From an uncultured bacterium (lineage in GTDB: Bacteria > Bacillota > Clostridia > Lachnospirales > Lachnospiraceae), in assembly GCA_937893485.1 (NCBI GenBank), contig CALBJL010000213.1:1-35191 (forward strand): DNA of 35,191 nucleotides. The letters are read 5' to 3'. Of this stretch, positions 13,770 to 22,369 are shown in pieces. The notes beneath the pieces are model-generated. The model searched no databases, was not told the DNA's origin, and saw only the letters and a list, made by a program, of their open reading frames with translations. Each line of letters starts with the position of its first letter. Within the stretch, counting starts at the first letter, position 1. The position numbers and the translations under genes were made by a program.

Positions 13770-14606
13770 ATGAACAAGCTTGAGCTTCAGAAAACTGCTG
13801 TTGAAGTTCGCAAAGGCATCGTTGAGGGTGTGCACGCCGCAAAGGCTGGACACCCCGGCGGATCTCTTTCTGCAGCAGATATTTTTACCTATCTCTATTT
13901 TGAAGAGATGCATATTGATCCGAAGAACCCCAAAGATCCGGATCGCGACCGTTTCGTATTATCAAAGGGACATACTGCTCCCGGTTTGTATTCGGCACTG
14001 GCTCATCGCGGATACTTTCCGGTAGAGGATCTGCTGACACTCAGACATACAGGTTCTTATTTACAGGGACATCCCGATATGAAGCACATCCCTGGTGTGG
14101 ACATGTCATCCGGTTCACTCGGACAGGGACTGTCTGCTGCATGTGGCATGGCGTTGGGCGCAAAGAAGTCCGGCAAGGATTTCCGCGTATACGCACTGTG
14201 CGGCGACGGCGAGATTCAGGAAGGACAGATCTGGGAGGCAGCGATGTTTGCAGGCTTCCGCAAGCTGGACAACCTGTGTGTAGTCGTGGACAACAACAAT
14301 TTACAGATCGACGGACCGATTGATGAGGTATGTTCACCGTATCCGATCGACAAGAAATTCGAGGCATTTAACTTCCATGTAATCAATATCGACGGAAATG
14401 ATTTTGACCAGATCAAGGCTGCTTTCGATGAGGCAAAGGCTACCAAGGGTATGCCTACTGCGATCATTGCACGTACCGTAAAGGGCAAGGGCGTTTCCTT
14501 TATGGAGAACAACGTCGGATGGCACGGAAAAGCTCCCAATGATGAGGAGTTTGCAGTCGCAATGGAGGATCTTAGAAAGGCAGGTGAAGCATTGTGTCAG
14601 AAGTAA
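13770..14606 (+). CDS. Transketolase, N-terminal subunit
   Basis: This 278-aa protein corresponds to the thiamine-diphosphate-binding half of transketolase: GHPGGSLSAADIFTYLYF, VLSKGHTAPGLYSALA, and the TPP/metal motif from GDGEIQEGQIWEA to NNNLQIDG. A complete transketolase is about 660 aa; here the pyrimidine-binding half is made by the next gene. The split arrangement is common in Firmicutes and archaea. AAGGAG lies 7 nt before the ATG. The last 13 nt overlap the next gene, so the subunits are probably translated in a fixed ratio. Together they move two-carbon units between pentose, triose and hexose phosphates. Confidence 0.95.
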   Translation: MNKLELQKTAVEVRKGIVEGVHAAKAGHPGGSLSAADIFTYLYFEEMHIDPKNPKDPDRDRFVLSKGHTAPGLYSALAHRGYFPVEDLLTLRHTGSYLQGHPDMKHIPGVDMSSGSLGQGLSAACGMALGAKKSGKDFRVYALCGDGEIQEGQIWEAAMFAGFRKLDNLCVVVDNNNLQIDGPIDEVCSPYPIDKKFEAFNFHVINIDGNDFDQIKAAFDEAKATKGMPTAIIARTVKGKGVSFMENNVGWHGKAPNDEEFAVAMEDLRKAGEALCQK

Positions 14607-15535
14607 AGAAGGTTGCAACAAGAGACAGCTACGGCAATGCTTTGGTTGAACTTGGAAAAGAGCATGAGAATCTGCTCGTACTTGATGCCGATCTGGCGGC
14701 AGCTACAAAGACTGGTGTATTCAAGAAGGAATTTCCGGATCGCCATATTGACTGTGGCATTGCAGAGGCAAATATGACCGGTATCGCAGCCGGATTATCT
14801 ACCTGCGGATTTGTCCCGTTTATGAGCACATTTGCAATGTTTGCAGCAGGACGTTCGTTTGAGCAGGTGCGTAACTCGATCGGATATCCGCATCTGAATG
14901 TAAAGATCGGTGCGACACATGCCGGTATTTCCGTTGGTGAGGACGGCGCTTCCCATCAGTGTAATGAGGATATCGCCTTGATGCGTGCGATTCCCGGAAT
15001 GGTAGTGATCAATCCGAGTGATGATATCGAGGCAAAGGCAGCAGTCAAGGCAGCCTATGAATACGAAGGACCTGTATATTTACGTTTTGGCCGCCTGGCA
15101 GTACCTGTCATCAACGACAACGCAGATTACAAGTTTGAGATCGGCAAGGGCGTACAGTTTCGCGATGGCAAGGATTGTACGATTATCGCGACCGGACTGT
15201 GCGTGAGCGAGTCACTGGCAGCCGCAGAAAAGCTGGCAGCAGATGGCATTGATGCACAGGTTATCAACATCCATACGATCAAGCCGCTCGACGAGGAACT
15301 TGTCATTGCAGCAGCGAAAAAGACCGGACGCATCTTTACAGTAGAGGAGCATTCGATCATCGGTGGACTCGGCGCAGCAGTCAGCGAGTGCCTGAGCGAG
15401 AAGTGCCCGACCAAGGTCACACGTATCGGTATGAATGATGTATTTGGTGAGTCAGGTCCCGCAAAGGAACTGCTCCACAAGTACAAACTGGATGCAGACG
15501 GCATCTATGAGCGCATCACAGCAGAAATGAAATAA
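14594..15535 (+). CDS. Transketolase, C-terminal subunit
   Basis: This 313-aa partner has the pyrimidine-binding and C-terminal domains: VLDADLAAATKT, CGIAEANMTGIAAGL with the catalytic Glu that activates TPP, PFMSTFAMFAAGRSFEQ, GATHAGISVGEDGASHQ, and a C-terminal domain with IHTIKPLDEEL and FTVEEHSIIGGLG. It starts with GTG at 14594 inside the end of the N-subunit gene, AGGCAGG lying about 10 nt upstream, which indicates translational coupling. It is followed by a terminator-like hairpin. Confidence 0.94.
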   Translation: MSEVKKVATRDSYGNALVELGKEHENLLVLDADLAAATKTGVFKKEFPDRHIDCGIAEANMTGIAAGLSTCGFVPFMSTFAMFAAGRSFEQVRNSIGYPHLNVKIGATHAGISVGEDGASHQCNEDIALMRAIPGMVVINPSDDIEAKAAVKAAYEYEGPVYLRFGRLAVPVINDNADYKFEIGKGVQFRDGKDCTIIATGLCVSESLAAAEKLAADGIDAQVINIHTIKPLDEELVIAAAKKTGRIFTVEEHSIIGGLGAAVSECLSEKCPTKVTRIGMNDVFGESGPAKELLHKYKLDADGIYERITAEMK

Positions 15536-15543
15536 AATGACTG

Positions 15544-15593
15544 ACTGTCCAGAACATGATGCTTTGCAGATGTCTCTGGGCAGTTATTTTTAA
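15544..15593 (+). terminator. Terminator-like hairpin after the transketolase genes
   Basis: The 10-bp stem ACTGTCCAGA (15544-15553) pairs with TCTGGGCAGT (15575-15584) through one U-G wobble, with a 21-nt loop and the tail TATTTTTAATT. Genes of the same pathway continue downstream, so it may be partial or mark a sub-operon boundary. Confidence 0.65.
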
Positions 15594-15614
15594 TTCAAAA
15601 TGTCAGGAGGAATC

Positions 15615-16277
15615 ATGTCACCATAGAGAAAATGGTTGATTTCAGGCGTTTGTCTGCTGTTGTTGACAGGTGCCATGTTTGGCAGCATCTGTTTTCAGAA
15701 AATCGGACACATTTATCCGAGTGCGGCTGCATTTGAGGAGTTTTCGGAGCTGTCAGAGGAACAGCTGTCAGGTATGGGTACGCGGGCACTGATACAGGCA
15801 GTGTTGCATGACCCGTATATGACGCAGTTTACGGCATATAACTGCGGTCAGGATGCGATGCTCATGAATATGCAGGAATATGCGGCGTACCGCGAAATGT
15901 GCGGCAGGGATGATTATTATGAGTCACTGGCACGGCTTTATGGCAAGGCATCGACGACGTTGTCTGGTGAGGAATCCGGTACGGATGACGAATCGTACCG
16001 CACGCGTCAGAATATCGCGAATCTGGAAATCCTGCTGGCACATGATATTTACGAATACGGATGCAGCGCACAGCCGGTGGATTCGCGAAAAACGTGGGAT
16101 GAGCTGGTGCGCACCGCAAATGCGCGCATCCGCGCAGAAAGAGAAAAAAATCCGAATGCATACGACATGGATGGGTTTTACTGGTATTACAGCATGAATC
16201 CGGAGGCGACCGATGCACTGCATGCAGACAATGAGGCAGTGGCGGTGCTGCTGCAGGAGCTGGCTGGTGAAGCGTAA
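15615..16277 (+). pseudogene. Unknown exported/anchored protein with an in-frame amber codon at codon 4
   Basis: AGGAGG (15605-15610) is ideally placed for ATG 15615, but the frame reads Met-Ser-Pro-TAG (stop at 15624-15626) and then continues open for 217 codons: RKWLISGVCLLLLTGAMFG, a basic start plus one hydrophobic segment as in a signal peptide or anchor. An acidic, tyrosine-rich extracytoplasmic region of about 190 residues follows with no motif I recognise. The best ribosome site thus belongs to the interrupted start. Alternatives are restart at TTG 15636, which has no proper site, or amber readthrough. A recent nonsense mutation (for example CAG or AAG to TAG) fits best, because the rest of the frame is undamaged. 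It sits between transketolase and araD, an unusual place for an envelope protein. Confidence 0.7.
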
Positions 16278-16303
16278 TTATTTTTTAGAAAAGGAGAACC
16301 AAG

Positions 16304-16996
16304 ATGTTAGAACAGTTAAAAAAAGAAGTCTATGAAGCAAACATGGAGCTTCCCCGCAGAGGTCTGATTACCTACACATGGGGAAATGTCAGCGGCAGAG
16401 ATGCAGAGACCGGCTATTTTGTCATCAAGCCGAGCGGCGTCGATTATGACGCGCTGAGCCCTGATGATATGGTCGTTATGGATCTCGACGGAAACAAGAT
16501 CGAGGGAAAATATAAGCCTTCCTCAGATACAGCGACACATATCGAGCTGTATAAAAAATACCCCGAAATCGGCGGTATCGTACATACACATTCACCCGAA
16601 GCAGTTGCATGGGCACAGGCAGGCAGAGATATTCCGCTGTACGGCACGACCCACGCAGACTATTTCCTTGGACCGATCCCCTGCGCAAGAAATCTCACAA
16701 CCGAGGAGATCAACGAGGCATACGAGAAGAATACCGGTGTTGTCATCATCGAGACATTTGAAAACCGCGGCATCAATCCGGTTTACACTCCGGCGGTTTT
16801 ATGCCAGAATCACGGACCGTTCACATGGGGCAAGGATGCGGCTGAGGCAGTACATAACGCAGTTGTACTCGAGGAAGTTGCAAAGATGGCACGTAACACC
16901 GAGCTCATCAACCCGAAGGTAAAGCCCGCACCGGACAACATCAAGGACAAGCATTTCTACCGTAAGCATGGCGCGAACGCCTATTATGGTCAGTAA
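16304..16996 (+). CDS. araD: L-ribulose-5-phosphate 4-epimerase
   Basis: This 230-aa class II aldolase-family enzyme converts L-ribulose-5-P to D-xylulose-5-P. Visible are the N-terminal phosphate-binding region (TWGNVSGRD, KPSGVDY), the zinc histidines His94 and His96 in IVHTHSPEA, THADYFLGPIPC, and the third zinc histidine His170 in CQNHGPFTWG. The length is standard (about 231 aa). AAAGGAG precedes the ATG. It follows the interrupted gene by 26 nt and precedes galM by 49 nt. It completes the AraA-AraB-AraD route, whose product feeds the transketolase and transaldolase of the same cluster. Confidence 0.96.
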   Translation: MLEQLKKEVYEANMELPRRGLITYTWGNVSGRDAETGYFVIKPSGVDYDALSPDDMVVMDLDGNKIEGKYKPSSDTATHIELYKKYPEIGGIVHTHSPEAVAWAQAGRDIPLYGTTHADYFLGPIPCARNLTTEEINEAYEKNTGVVIIETFENRGINPVYTPAVLCQNHGPFTWGKDAAEAVHNAVVLEEVAKMARNTELINPKVKPAPDNIKDKHFYRKHGANAYYGQ

Positions 16997-17045
16997 ATAT
17001 ACAGCTTGCGGGAGCTACAATTTCATATTTTAGGAGGAGACATTT

Positions 17046-18083
17046 ATGGTAACAGAATTCGGCAAAACCAAAGACGGACATTCTGTGGAGAAATATACAT
17101 TGAAAAATGCAAACGGAATGGAGGTTGATCTGATCACACTCGGTGCGACGCTGCAGGCGATCCGTGTGCCCGACAAGGATGGGAACGTCCGTGATGTGCT
17201 GCTCGGCTATGATACGGTGGAGCAGTATGAGAATGTCAACGGTTATCTTGGCGCAGTGATCGGACGAAACGGCAACCGTATCGCGAATGCAAAGCTGTCG
17301 ATCGACGGAACAGAGTATGCGCTTGAGGCAAATGACAACGAGAATAACCTGCACAGTGGCGCGCATGGTTTCCACGCGGTTCTCTGGACAGTCACAGAGG
17401 CGGATGACGCACATGTTGTACTGACCTATCACAGTCCGGACGGAGATCAGGGATTTCCGGGAAATATGGATGTGACGGTAACTTATACACTGAATGATGC
17501 CGGAGAGCTCGGCATTGCATATCGTGCAACGACCGATAAAAAGACAGTAGCTAACTTCACAAACCATGCATACTTCAATCTGAACGGACAGGAGTCCGGC
17601 AGCGCAGAGGAGCAGGAGCTGGAGATTCTGGCATCTTACTATACGCCGGTTGTTGATGGCAAGGCGATTCCGACCGGAGAGATCGCATCTGTATCCGGCA
17701 CACCGATGGATTTCCGCCAGATGACAAAGATCGGTGCGCGGATCGGGGATGATTTTGACCAGATCAAATATACAGGCGGTTACGATCACAATTACGTGCT
17801 CGACAAGGCAGACGGCAGCCTGCAGCTGGCTGCACGCGCGCGTTCAACCGAGTCAGGTATCCAGATGGATGTCTACACGACCTGCGTCGGTGTCCAGTTC
17901 TATGCGGGCAACTTTGTCGGCGGACAGAAGGGCAAAGGCGGCGTGGATTATGTGAACAGACAGGGCTTCTGTCTGGAAACGCAGTATTTCCCCAATTCCG
18001 TCAATGAGAAGAACTTCAAGCAGCCGTTCCTCTCACCGGGTGAGGTATACGAGTCTACAACAAAGTACTGTTTTTCAGTGTAA
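17046..18083 (+). CDS. galM: Aldose 1-epimerase (mutarotase)
   Basis: This 345-aa protein has GalM-family blocks: GATLQAIRVPDKDGN, GAVIGRNGNRIA, NLHSGAHGFHAVLWTV with a catalytic-site His, TNHAYFNLNG with the acid His, TGGYDHNYVLD, and the late LETQYFPNSVN with the general-base Glu. It interconverts alpha and beta anomers of free sugars; in an arabinose cluster it would supply the anomer preferred by the isomerase. AGGAGGAG precedes the ATG. It is the last gene of the catabolic run before the signalling genes. Confidence 0.95.
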   Translation: MVTEFGKTKDGHSVEKYTLKNANGMEVDLITLGATLQAIRVPDKDGNVRDVLLGYDTVEQYENVNGYLGAVIGRNGNRIANAKLSIDGTEYALEANDNENNLHSGAHGFHAVLWTVTEADDAHVVLTYHSPDGDQGFPGNMDVTVTYTLNDAGELGIAYRATTDKKTVANFTNHAYFNLNGQESGSAEEQELEILASYYTPVVDGKAIPTGEIASVSGTPMDFRQMTKIGARIGDDFDQIKYTGGYDHNYVLDKADGSLQLAARARSTESGIQMDVYTTCVGVQFYAGNFVGGQKGKGGVDYVNRQGFCLETQYFPNSVNEKNFKQPFLSPGEVYESTTKYCFSV

Positions 18084-18097
18084 ATAATATTTAAGAA

Positions 18098-18113
18098 GCA
18101 CGAAATTTCGTGC
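18098..18113. repeat. 16-bp perfect palindrome GCACGAAATTTCGTGC
   Basis: It begins 15 nt after the galM stop. No U-tract follows, so it is more operator-like than terminator-like. It sits between galM and the sensor kinase, where no good promoter could be identified. Confidence 0.55.
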
Positions 18114-18180
18114 AGCACAATGAAAAAAATGCACCGTTATTCGTGGAAAAGCACCTTTTAGGGTGGATTTACCGTGGATA

Positions 18181-19686
18181 ATGGTGTATTTTTATATTAT
18201 GAAAAAAATAGCACACCAATCCAACCAATCATCATTAAAAAGAAAATTACTGCTGCTTGTAGGGGCGGCAATGCTGCCGTTTCTGGCGATGTCCGTGTAT
18301 CTGCTGATTTCCCTCAAGGGCTACAGTGACACATACGACAATATTGTCAGCAACATGATGATCGCCAACAACTACAATCTGGATTTCAGGGACGAGCTCG
18401 ATGAGAGTATCTATCGTCTGGTAGCCGGAACGATCACACTGGACAATATCGAGACAGATAGCACAGTGAAGGATCCGTATGAGCTGGTCGGTACACTGCG
18501 AGGGGATTTTAACAAGCTGGTCAAGATCACGACGGATCGTGAGAGCCGTCTGTGGCTGCAAAGCCTGCTGCGCAATCTGGACACGCTTGAGGATCGTATC
18601 GACGATATTAAATATAATCTGGACGAGGGCGGACATTACGATGAAAATATGGAGATGCTCGACAACAATATTTACATATTGACGGAACTCATTCAGGATG
18701 ACATCCAGCACTATATTTACTATCAGACGCGCAGTATGAACAGCCTGAAAATACAGTTGAATGCACAGGTGGAGCAGTTTTTGATCGTGTTTGCGGTCAT
18801 GCTCGCGTTTATTCTGCTGCTCGTCTTACTGATCTCGGCGCAGACGGTGGGCGGCATTATCCGGCCGATCGAACGGCTGCGGCAGGTGACGGGCGAGGTC
18901 GCGCATGGGGATTTCAGTGCGCGCGCACCGCGGGAAGGCCCGGTGGAGATCGCAGAACTGGCGGGCTCGGTCAATGATATGACTGTGCATCTGGAGGCGA
19001 TGGTGAGCAAGATCAAGGAGGATGAACGCAAGATGCGCCATGCGGAGCTGCGGCTGCTGCAGGAGCAGATCAATCCGCACTTTTTGTATAACACGCTCGA
19101 TACGATCGTATGGCTGATCGAGAGTAACTCTGCGGATGAGGCGGTCGATATGGTCGTATCGCTGTCACAGTTTTTTCGGCTGGTGCTCAGCCATGGCGCG
19201 GAATTTATCTCGATCCGTGAGGAAGAACAGCATATCCGAAGCTATTTAAAGATCCAGCAGGCGCGGTATCACGATATTTTAGATTACGAGATCGACATTG
19301 ATCCGGAGATCTATCCGTATAAGATCCTGAAACTGACGTTGCAGCCACTGGTTGAAAATGCCCTATATCACGGCATTAAATACAAGCGTGCGATGGGTAA
19401 GATTACGATTAGCGGAAAACAGGAGGACCGGCATATTGTACTGGTTGTGCGGGATAACGGTGTCGGCATGGAGCCGGAGCAGCTTGCGCATCTGCGGCGT
19501 GTGATCGAGCGCCCCTGTAAGGATACGGATGGCGGCTTCGGACTTGCGAACGTGAACGAGCGGATTCGTATGTATTTCGGCGATTATTACGGTATGCAGA
19601 TCAATTCACAGCCGAATCAGGGTACGGTTGTGACGGTGACAATTCCGATGAAACAGATGAATGCGCCTGAGGATAACGAGAAGTGA
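18181..19686 (+). CDS. Membrane sensor histidine kinase (LytS/YesM type)
   Basis: This 501-aa protein has one transmembrane segment near the N-terminus (LLLLVGAAMLPFLAMSVYLL), a helical extracytoplasmic region of about 160 residues, and a second transmembrane segment (FLIVFAVMLAFILLLVLLI). A HAMP linker follows, then the His_kinase domain with INPHFLYNTLD (His about 300) and an HATPase domain with LVENALYHG and DNGVGM. That is the YesM/LytS subgroup. The next two genes encode a membrane-anchored sugar-binding protein and a YesN-type regulator. In the characterised XylFII-LytS system of Clostridium beijerinckii such a binding protein presents the sugar to the kinase, and this cluster has the same set. 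The start is uncertain: ATG 18181 and ATG 18199 both lack a convincing ribosome site. Confidence 0.9.
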   Translation: MVYFYIMKKIAHQSNQSSLKRKLLLLVGAAMLPFLAMSVYLLISLKGYSDTYDNIVSNMMIANNYNLDFRDELDESIYRLVAGTITLDNIETDSTVKDPYELVGTLRGDFNKLVKITTDRESRLWLQSLLRNLDTLEDRIDDIKYNLDEGGHYDENMEMLDNNIYILTELIQDDIQHYIYYQTRSMNSLKIQLNAQVEQFLIVFAVMLAFILLLVLLISAQTVGGIIRPIERLRQVTGEVAHGDFSARAPREGPVEIAELAGSVNDMTVHLEAMVSKIKEDERKMRHAELRLLQEQINPHFLYNTLDTIVWLIESNSADEAVDMVVSLSQFFRLVLSHGAEFISIREEEQHIRSYLKIQQARYHDILDYEIDIDPEIYPYKILKLTLQPLVENALYHGIKYKRAMGKITISGKQEDRHIVLVVRDNGVGMEPEQLAHLRRVIERPCKDTDGGFGLANVNERIRMYFGDYYGMQINSQPNQGTVVTVTIPMKQMNAPEDNEK

Positions 19687-19705
19687 TAGGTGGAGTGAAG
19701 GAACT

Positions 19706-20767
19706 ATGATGAAAAATGAAAAACGGCTGGTCATGGCACTCATTGTTGTGGTCGTGTTGTTTTTGTCGCTGCTGATCGCAAACGGCGGTTTCCACAAAAC
19801 AACACCCGAGAATTCTGATGATGAGCACGAGCTGGCGGATGAGGATCTGATTGTGGTTGGTTTTTCCCAGTTGGGCAGTGAGTCTGTCTGGCGCGCGACA
19901 CACACGCAATCCATACAGAAGGCATTGTCAAAGGAAAACGGATTCTTTTTGCAATACAGCAATGCCAGACAAAAGCAGGAAAACCAGATCAAGGCAATCC
20001 GCGGGTATATCTCACAGCGCGTGGATTATATTGTGTTCTCGCCGCTGATGGAGGACGGCTGGGAAACGGTGCTGACCGAGGCGAAGGATGCCGGGATTCC
20101 GGTCATTCTCGTAGACCGGAAAATATCCGGGGCGGAGGAACTCTACACGACGTATATCGGCAGTGATATGGCGGCGGAGGGACGCAAAGCCGGTGAGTGG
20201 CTGGAGGAGTATGAGAAGAAGCGGAACAAGAAAGACCAGCAGTCTGACGATGAGCCGCAGGAGGATGAGGATCTCAATATTGTCATGCTGACAGGTACGC
20301 TGGGATCTACTTCACAGCGGGGCAGAAGCTCAGGCTTTGAAGAAGTGGCATCCAAGCATCTGAATTGGAAAGTGGTCGGACTAAGCTCCGGTGATTTTAC
20401 GGTCGTCAAGGGAAAAGAGGTCATGGCACAGATGCTGCGGCGTTTTGATGACATTGATGTGGTTGTCAGTCAGAATGACGAAATGACATTCGGCGCAATG
20501 GAGGCGATTGAGGAGGCTGGAAAGAGTACCGGAACGAACGGAGATATGGTGCTCATATCTTTTGATGGTTCGAGAGAGGCACTCGAATTGGTGAAAAGCG
20601 GTAAAATCAGCTGTGATGTCGAATGTAATCCTTTGCAGGGGCAGTTGTTGGCAGATGTGATCAATAAACTCGAAGCAGGCGAGCAGGTGGAAAAGGAATA
20701 TTTTGTAGAAGAGCTTGTGTTCACGCAGGAGAATGTGAGTGCCTATCTGCCGAACCGTGCATATTAG
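19706..20767 (+). CDS. Membrane-anchored sugar-binding protein (XylFII-like sensor)
   Basis: This 353-aa protein has an uncleaved-looking N-terminal membrane anchor (LVMALIVVVVLFLSLLIANGG), with no lipobox cysteine after it, and a short acidic linker. A type I periplasmic-binding domain of the ribose/galactofuranose-binding family follows (VVGFSQLGSESVWRATHTQS, IVFSPLMEDGWETVL, VILVDRKI, MLTGTLGSTSQRGRS, VVSQNDEMTFGAMEA). AAGGA is 6 nt before the second ATG (19709), so the start may be 19709. It lies 19 nt after the kinase and 27 nt before the response regulator. The anchor and the position argue for sensing, not transport; a separate lipoprotein binding protein serves the ABC importer. Pentose specificity is inferred from neighbours. 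Confidence 0.87.
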   Translation: MMKNEKRLVMALIVVVVLFLSLLIANGGFHKTTPENSDDEHELADEDLIVVGFSQLGSESVWRATHTQSIQKALSKENGFFLQYSNARQKQENQIKAIRGYISQRVDYIVFSPLMEDGWETVLTEAKDAGIPVILVDRKISGAEELYTTYIGSDMAAEGRKAGEWLEEYEKKRNKKDQQSDDEPQEDEDLNIVMLTGTLGSTSQRGRSSGFEEVASKHLNWKVVGLSSGDFTVVKGKEVMAQMLRRFDDIDVVVSQNDEMTFGAMEAIEEAGKSTGTNGDMVLISFDGSREALELVKSGKISCDVECNPLQGQLLADVINKLEAGEQVEKEYFVEELVFTQENVSAYLPNRAY

Positions 20768-20794
20768 ATAGATATATAGTAAGAGAGGACGAAC

Positions 20795-22366
20795 ATGTTA
20801 AAGGTATTTTTAGTAGAGGATGAGAGTGTGGTACGTGAAGCACTCCGCGACAATATTCCGTGGCAGCAGTACGGTTACCGCTTTGTAGGTGAGGCGGGAG
20901 ATGGCGAGATGGCGCTGCCACTGATCCGCAAAACGGTGCCGGATGTGCTGATCACGGACATTAAAATGCCGTTTATGGACGGACTGGCGCTCAGCCATAT
21001 TGTAAAGAGCGAGTATCCGGACATGAAGATCATCATTATCAGCGGATACGATGATTTTGACTATGCGAGACAGGCGATCTCGGAGGGCGTGGACGAATAT
21101 CTGCTCAAGCCGATCACACGCCGTTCGCTGCAGAAGGCGCTGTCTGAGATCCGGGAAAAGATCGAGGCGGAGCAGGAGCAGAAAAACTATGTCAAAAAGT
21201 TCCAGACAGAAATGCAGCAGTATGAGCAGTATGCGCTGCGCAGCTTTTTTGAAAAGGTGTTTGAAGGAAAGTTGTCGGCACAGGAGCTGTACGAAGAAGC
21301 GGGAAAGCAGGGGCTTGACATCAATGCGTCTGGCTACAATCTGATTCTGCTCGGCGTACAGGAGGATGAGAGCCGTGAGGAGCTGATGCGTTATTTTCTG
21401 CGATTTCCCGAATGCACGGTATTCCGCTGGAATATGAATACGCACGGCATTCTGCTGATGGGTGACGCGGATGCATTACAGGAGCGCACGGGCACGCATA
21501 TGGATTATATCCGGAAGATCTGTGAACAGTCGAAGGATGAGGAATGGTATGTGGCAGCCGGAACGCCGGTAGAGCGGTTCAGCCAGTTGTCCGACTGTTA
21601 CCGCAGGGTCAACCATATCTATGCCTACCGTTATCTGATGCCGGAAAAGCATGTGCTGACGGACGAACTGATGACGAGTGATGCGGGCAGAGACAGTGCG
21701 GGCAGCTTTGGCGGGCTGGATGCGAACAAGGTAGATCCGGAGATTATCCGGGGATTTTTGAATAACGGACAGCGGACAGAGGTCGAGGAATTTGTCAGCA
21801 GTTATATGAAAGGGCTCGGTGAGGCAGTGGCATCAAGACTGTTCCGGGACTATCTGCTGCTCAACATCCAGTTTACGGCGCAATCCTTTGTTGCGGGCAT
21901 CGGCAGCAGTCAGGAGCAGCTTTTGCAGACGGCCGGGGCAGACCGCATCCATGAGATGGTGAGCGGACCGGATACGATGGAAACCTATGTGTGTGCACTG
22001 CTGACGGAAGCGCTGCGTATCAGGGATGAAAAACAGCAGACACAGGGCAAAAAGGTGTTGCAGTCTGCATTGGACTACATTGAGGAAAATTATGCACAGA
22101 CAACGCTAAATCTGAATGAGGTCGCGCAGGCGATCGGCATGAGTCCGAACTATTTCAGCGGAATGTTTTCACAGGAGATGGAAATGACGTTTGTCGAGTA
22201 TGTGACAAATAAGCGGATGGAGCAGGCAAAACGGCTGCTGCGTGAGAGCGACCAGTCCGCCGCGCAGATTGCATCAGCCGTCGGTTATAAGGATGCGCAT
22301 TATTTCAGCTTTGTGTTTAAAAAGACGGTCGGTGTGTCACCACGCGAGTGGCGCACAAAATCCTGA
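20795..22366 (+). CDS. Response regulator, receiver plus AraC-type DNA-binding domain (YesN type)
   Basis: This 523-aa protein has a receiver domain with acidic pocket VEDE, phospho-acceptor Asp55 in LITDIKMP, IIIISGYDD, and the conserved Lys in YLLKPI. A central region of about 270 residues includes a coiled-coil-like stretch (IREKIEAEQEQKNYVKKF). The C-terminal AraC/XylS double HTH reads TTLNLNEVAQAIGMSPNYFS ... QIASAVGYKDAHYFS. AGAGAGGA precedes the ATG. It completes the kinase-binding protein-regulator trio, and its likely target is the sugar importer operon starting at 23867. The gene ends 3 nt before the end of the convergent repressor gene. Confidence 0.93.
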   Translation: MLKVFLVEDESVVREALRDNIPWQQYGYRFVGEAGDGEMALPLIRKTVPDVLITDIKMPFMDGLALSHIVKSEYPDMKIIIISGYDDFDYARQAISEGVDEYLLKPITRRSLQKALSEIREKIEAEQEQKNYVKKFQTEMQQYEQYALRSFFEKVFEGKLSAQELYEEAGKQGLDINASGYNLILLGVQEDESREELMRYFLRFPECTVFRWNMNTHGILLMGDADALQERTGTHMDYIRKICEQSKDEEWYVAAGTPVERFSQLSDCYRRVNHIYAYRYLMPEKHVLTDELMTSDAGRDSAGSFGGLDANKVDPEIIRGFLNNGQRTEVEEFVSSYMKGLGEAVASRLFRDYLLLNIQFTAQSFVAGIGSSQEQLLQTAGADRIHEMVSGPDTMETYVCALLTEALRIRDEKQQTQGKKVLQSALDYIEENYAQTTLNLNEVAQAIGMSPNYFSGMFSQEMEMTFVEYVTNKRMEQAKRLLRESDQSAAQIASAVGYKDAHYFSFVFKKTVGVSPREWRTKS

Positions 22367-22369
22367 CGC

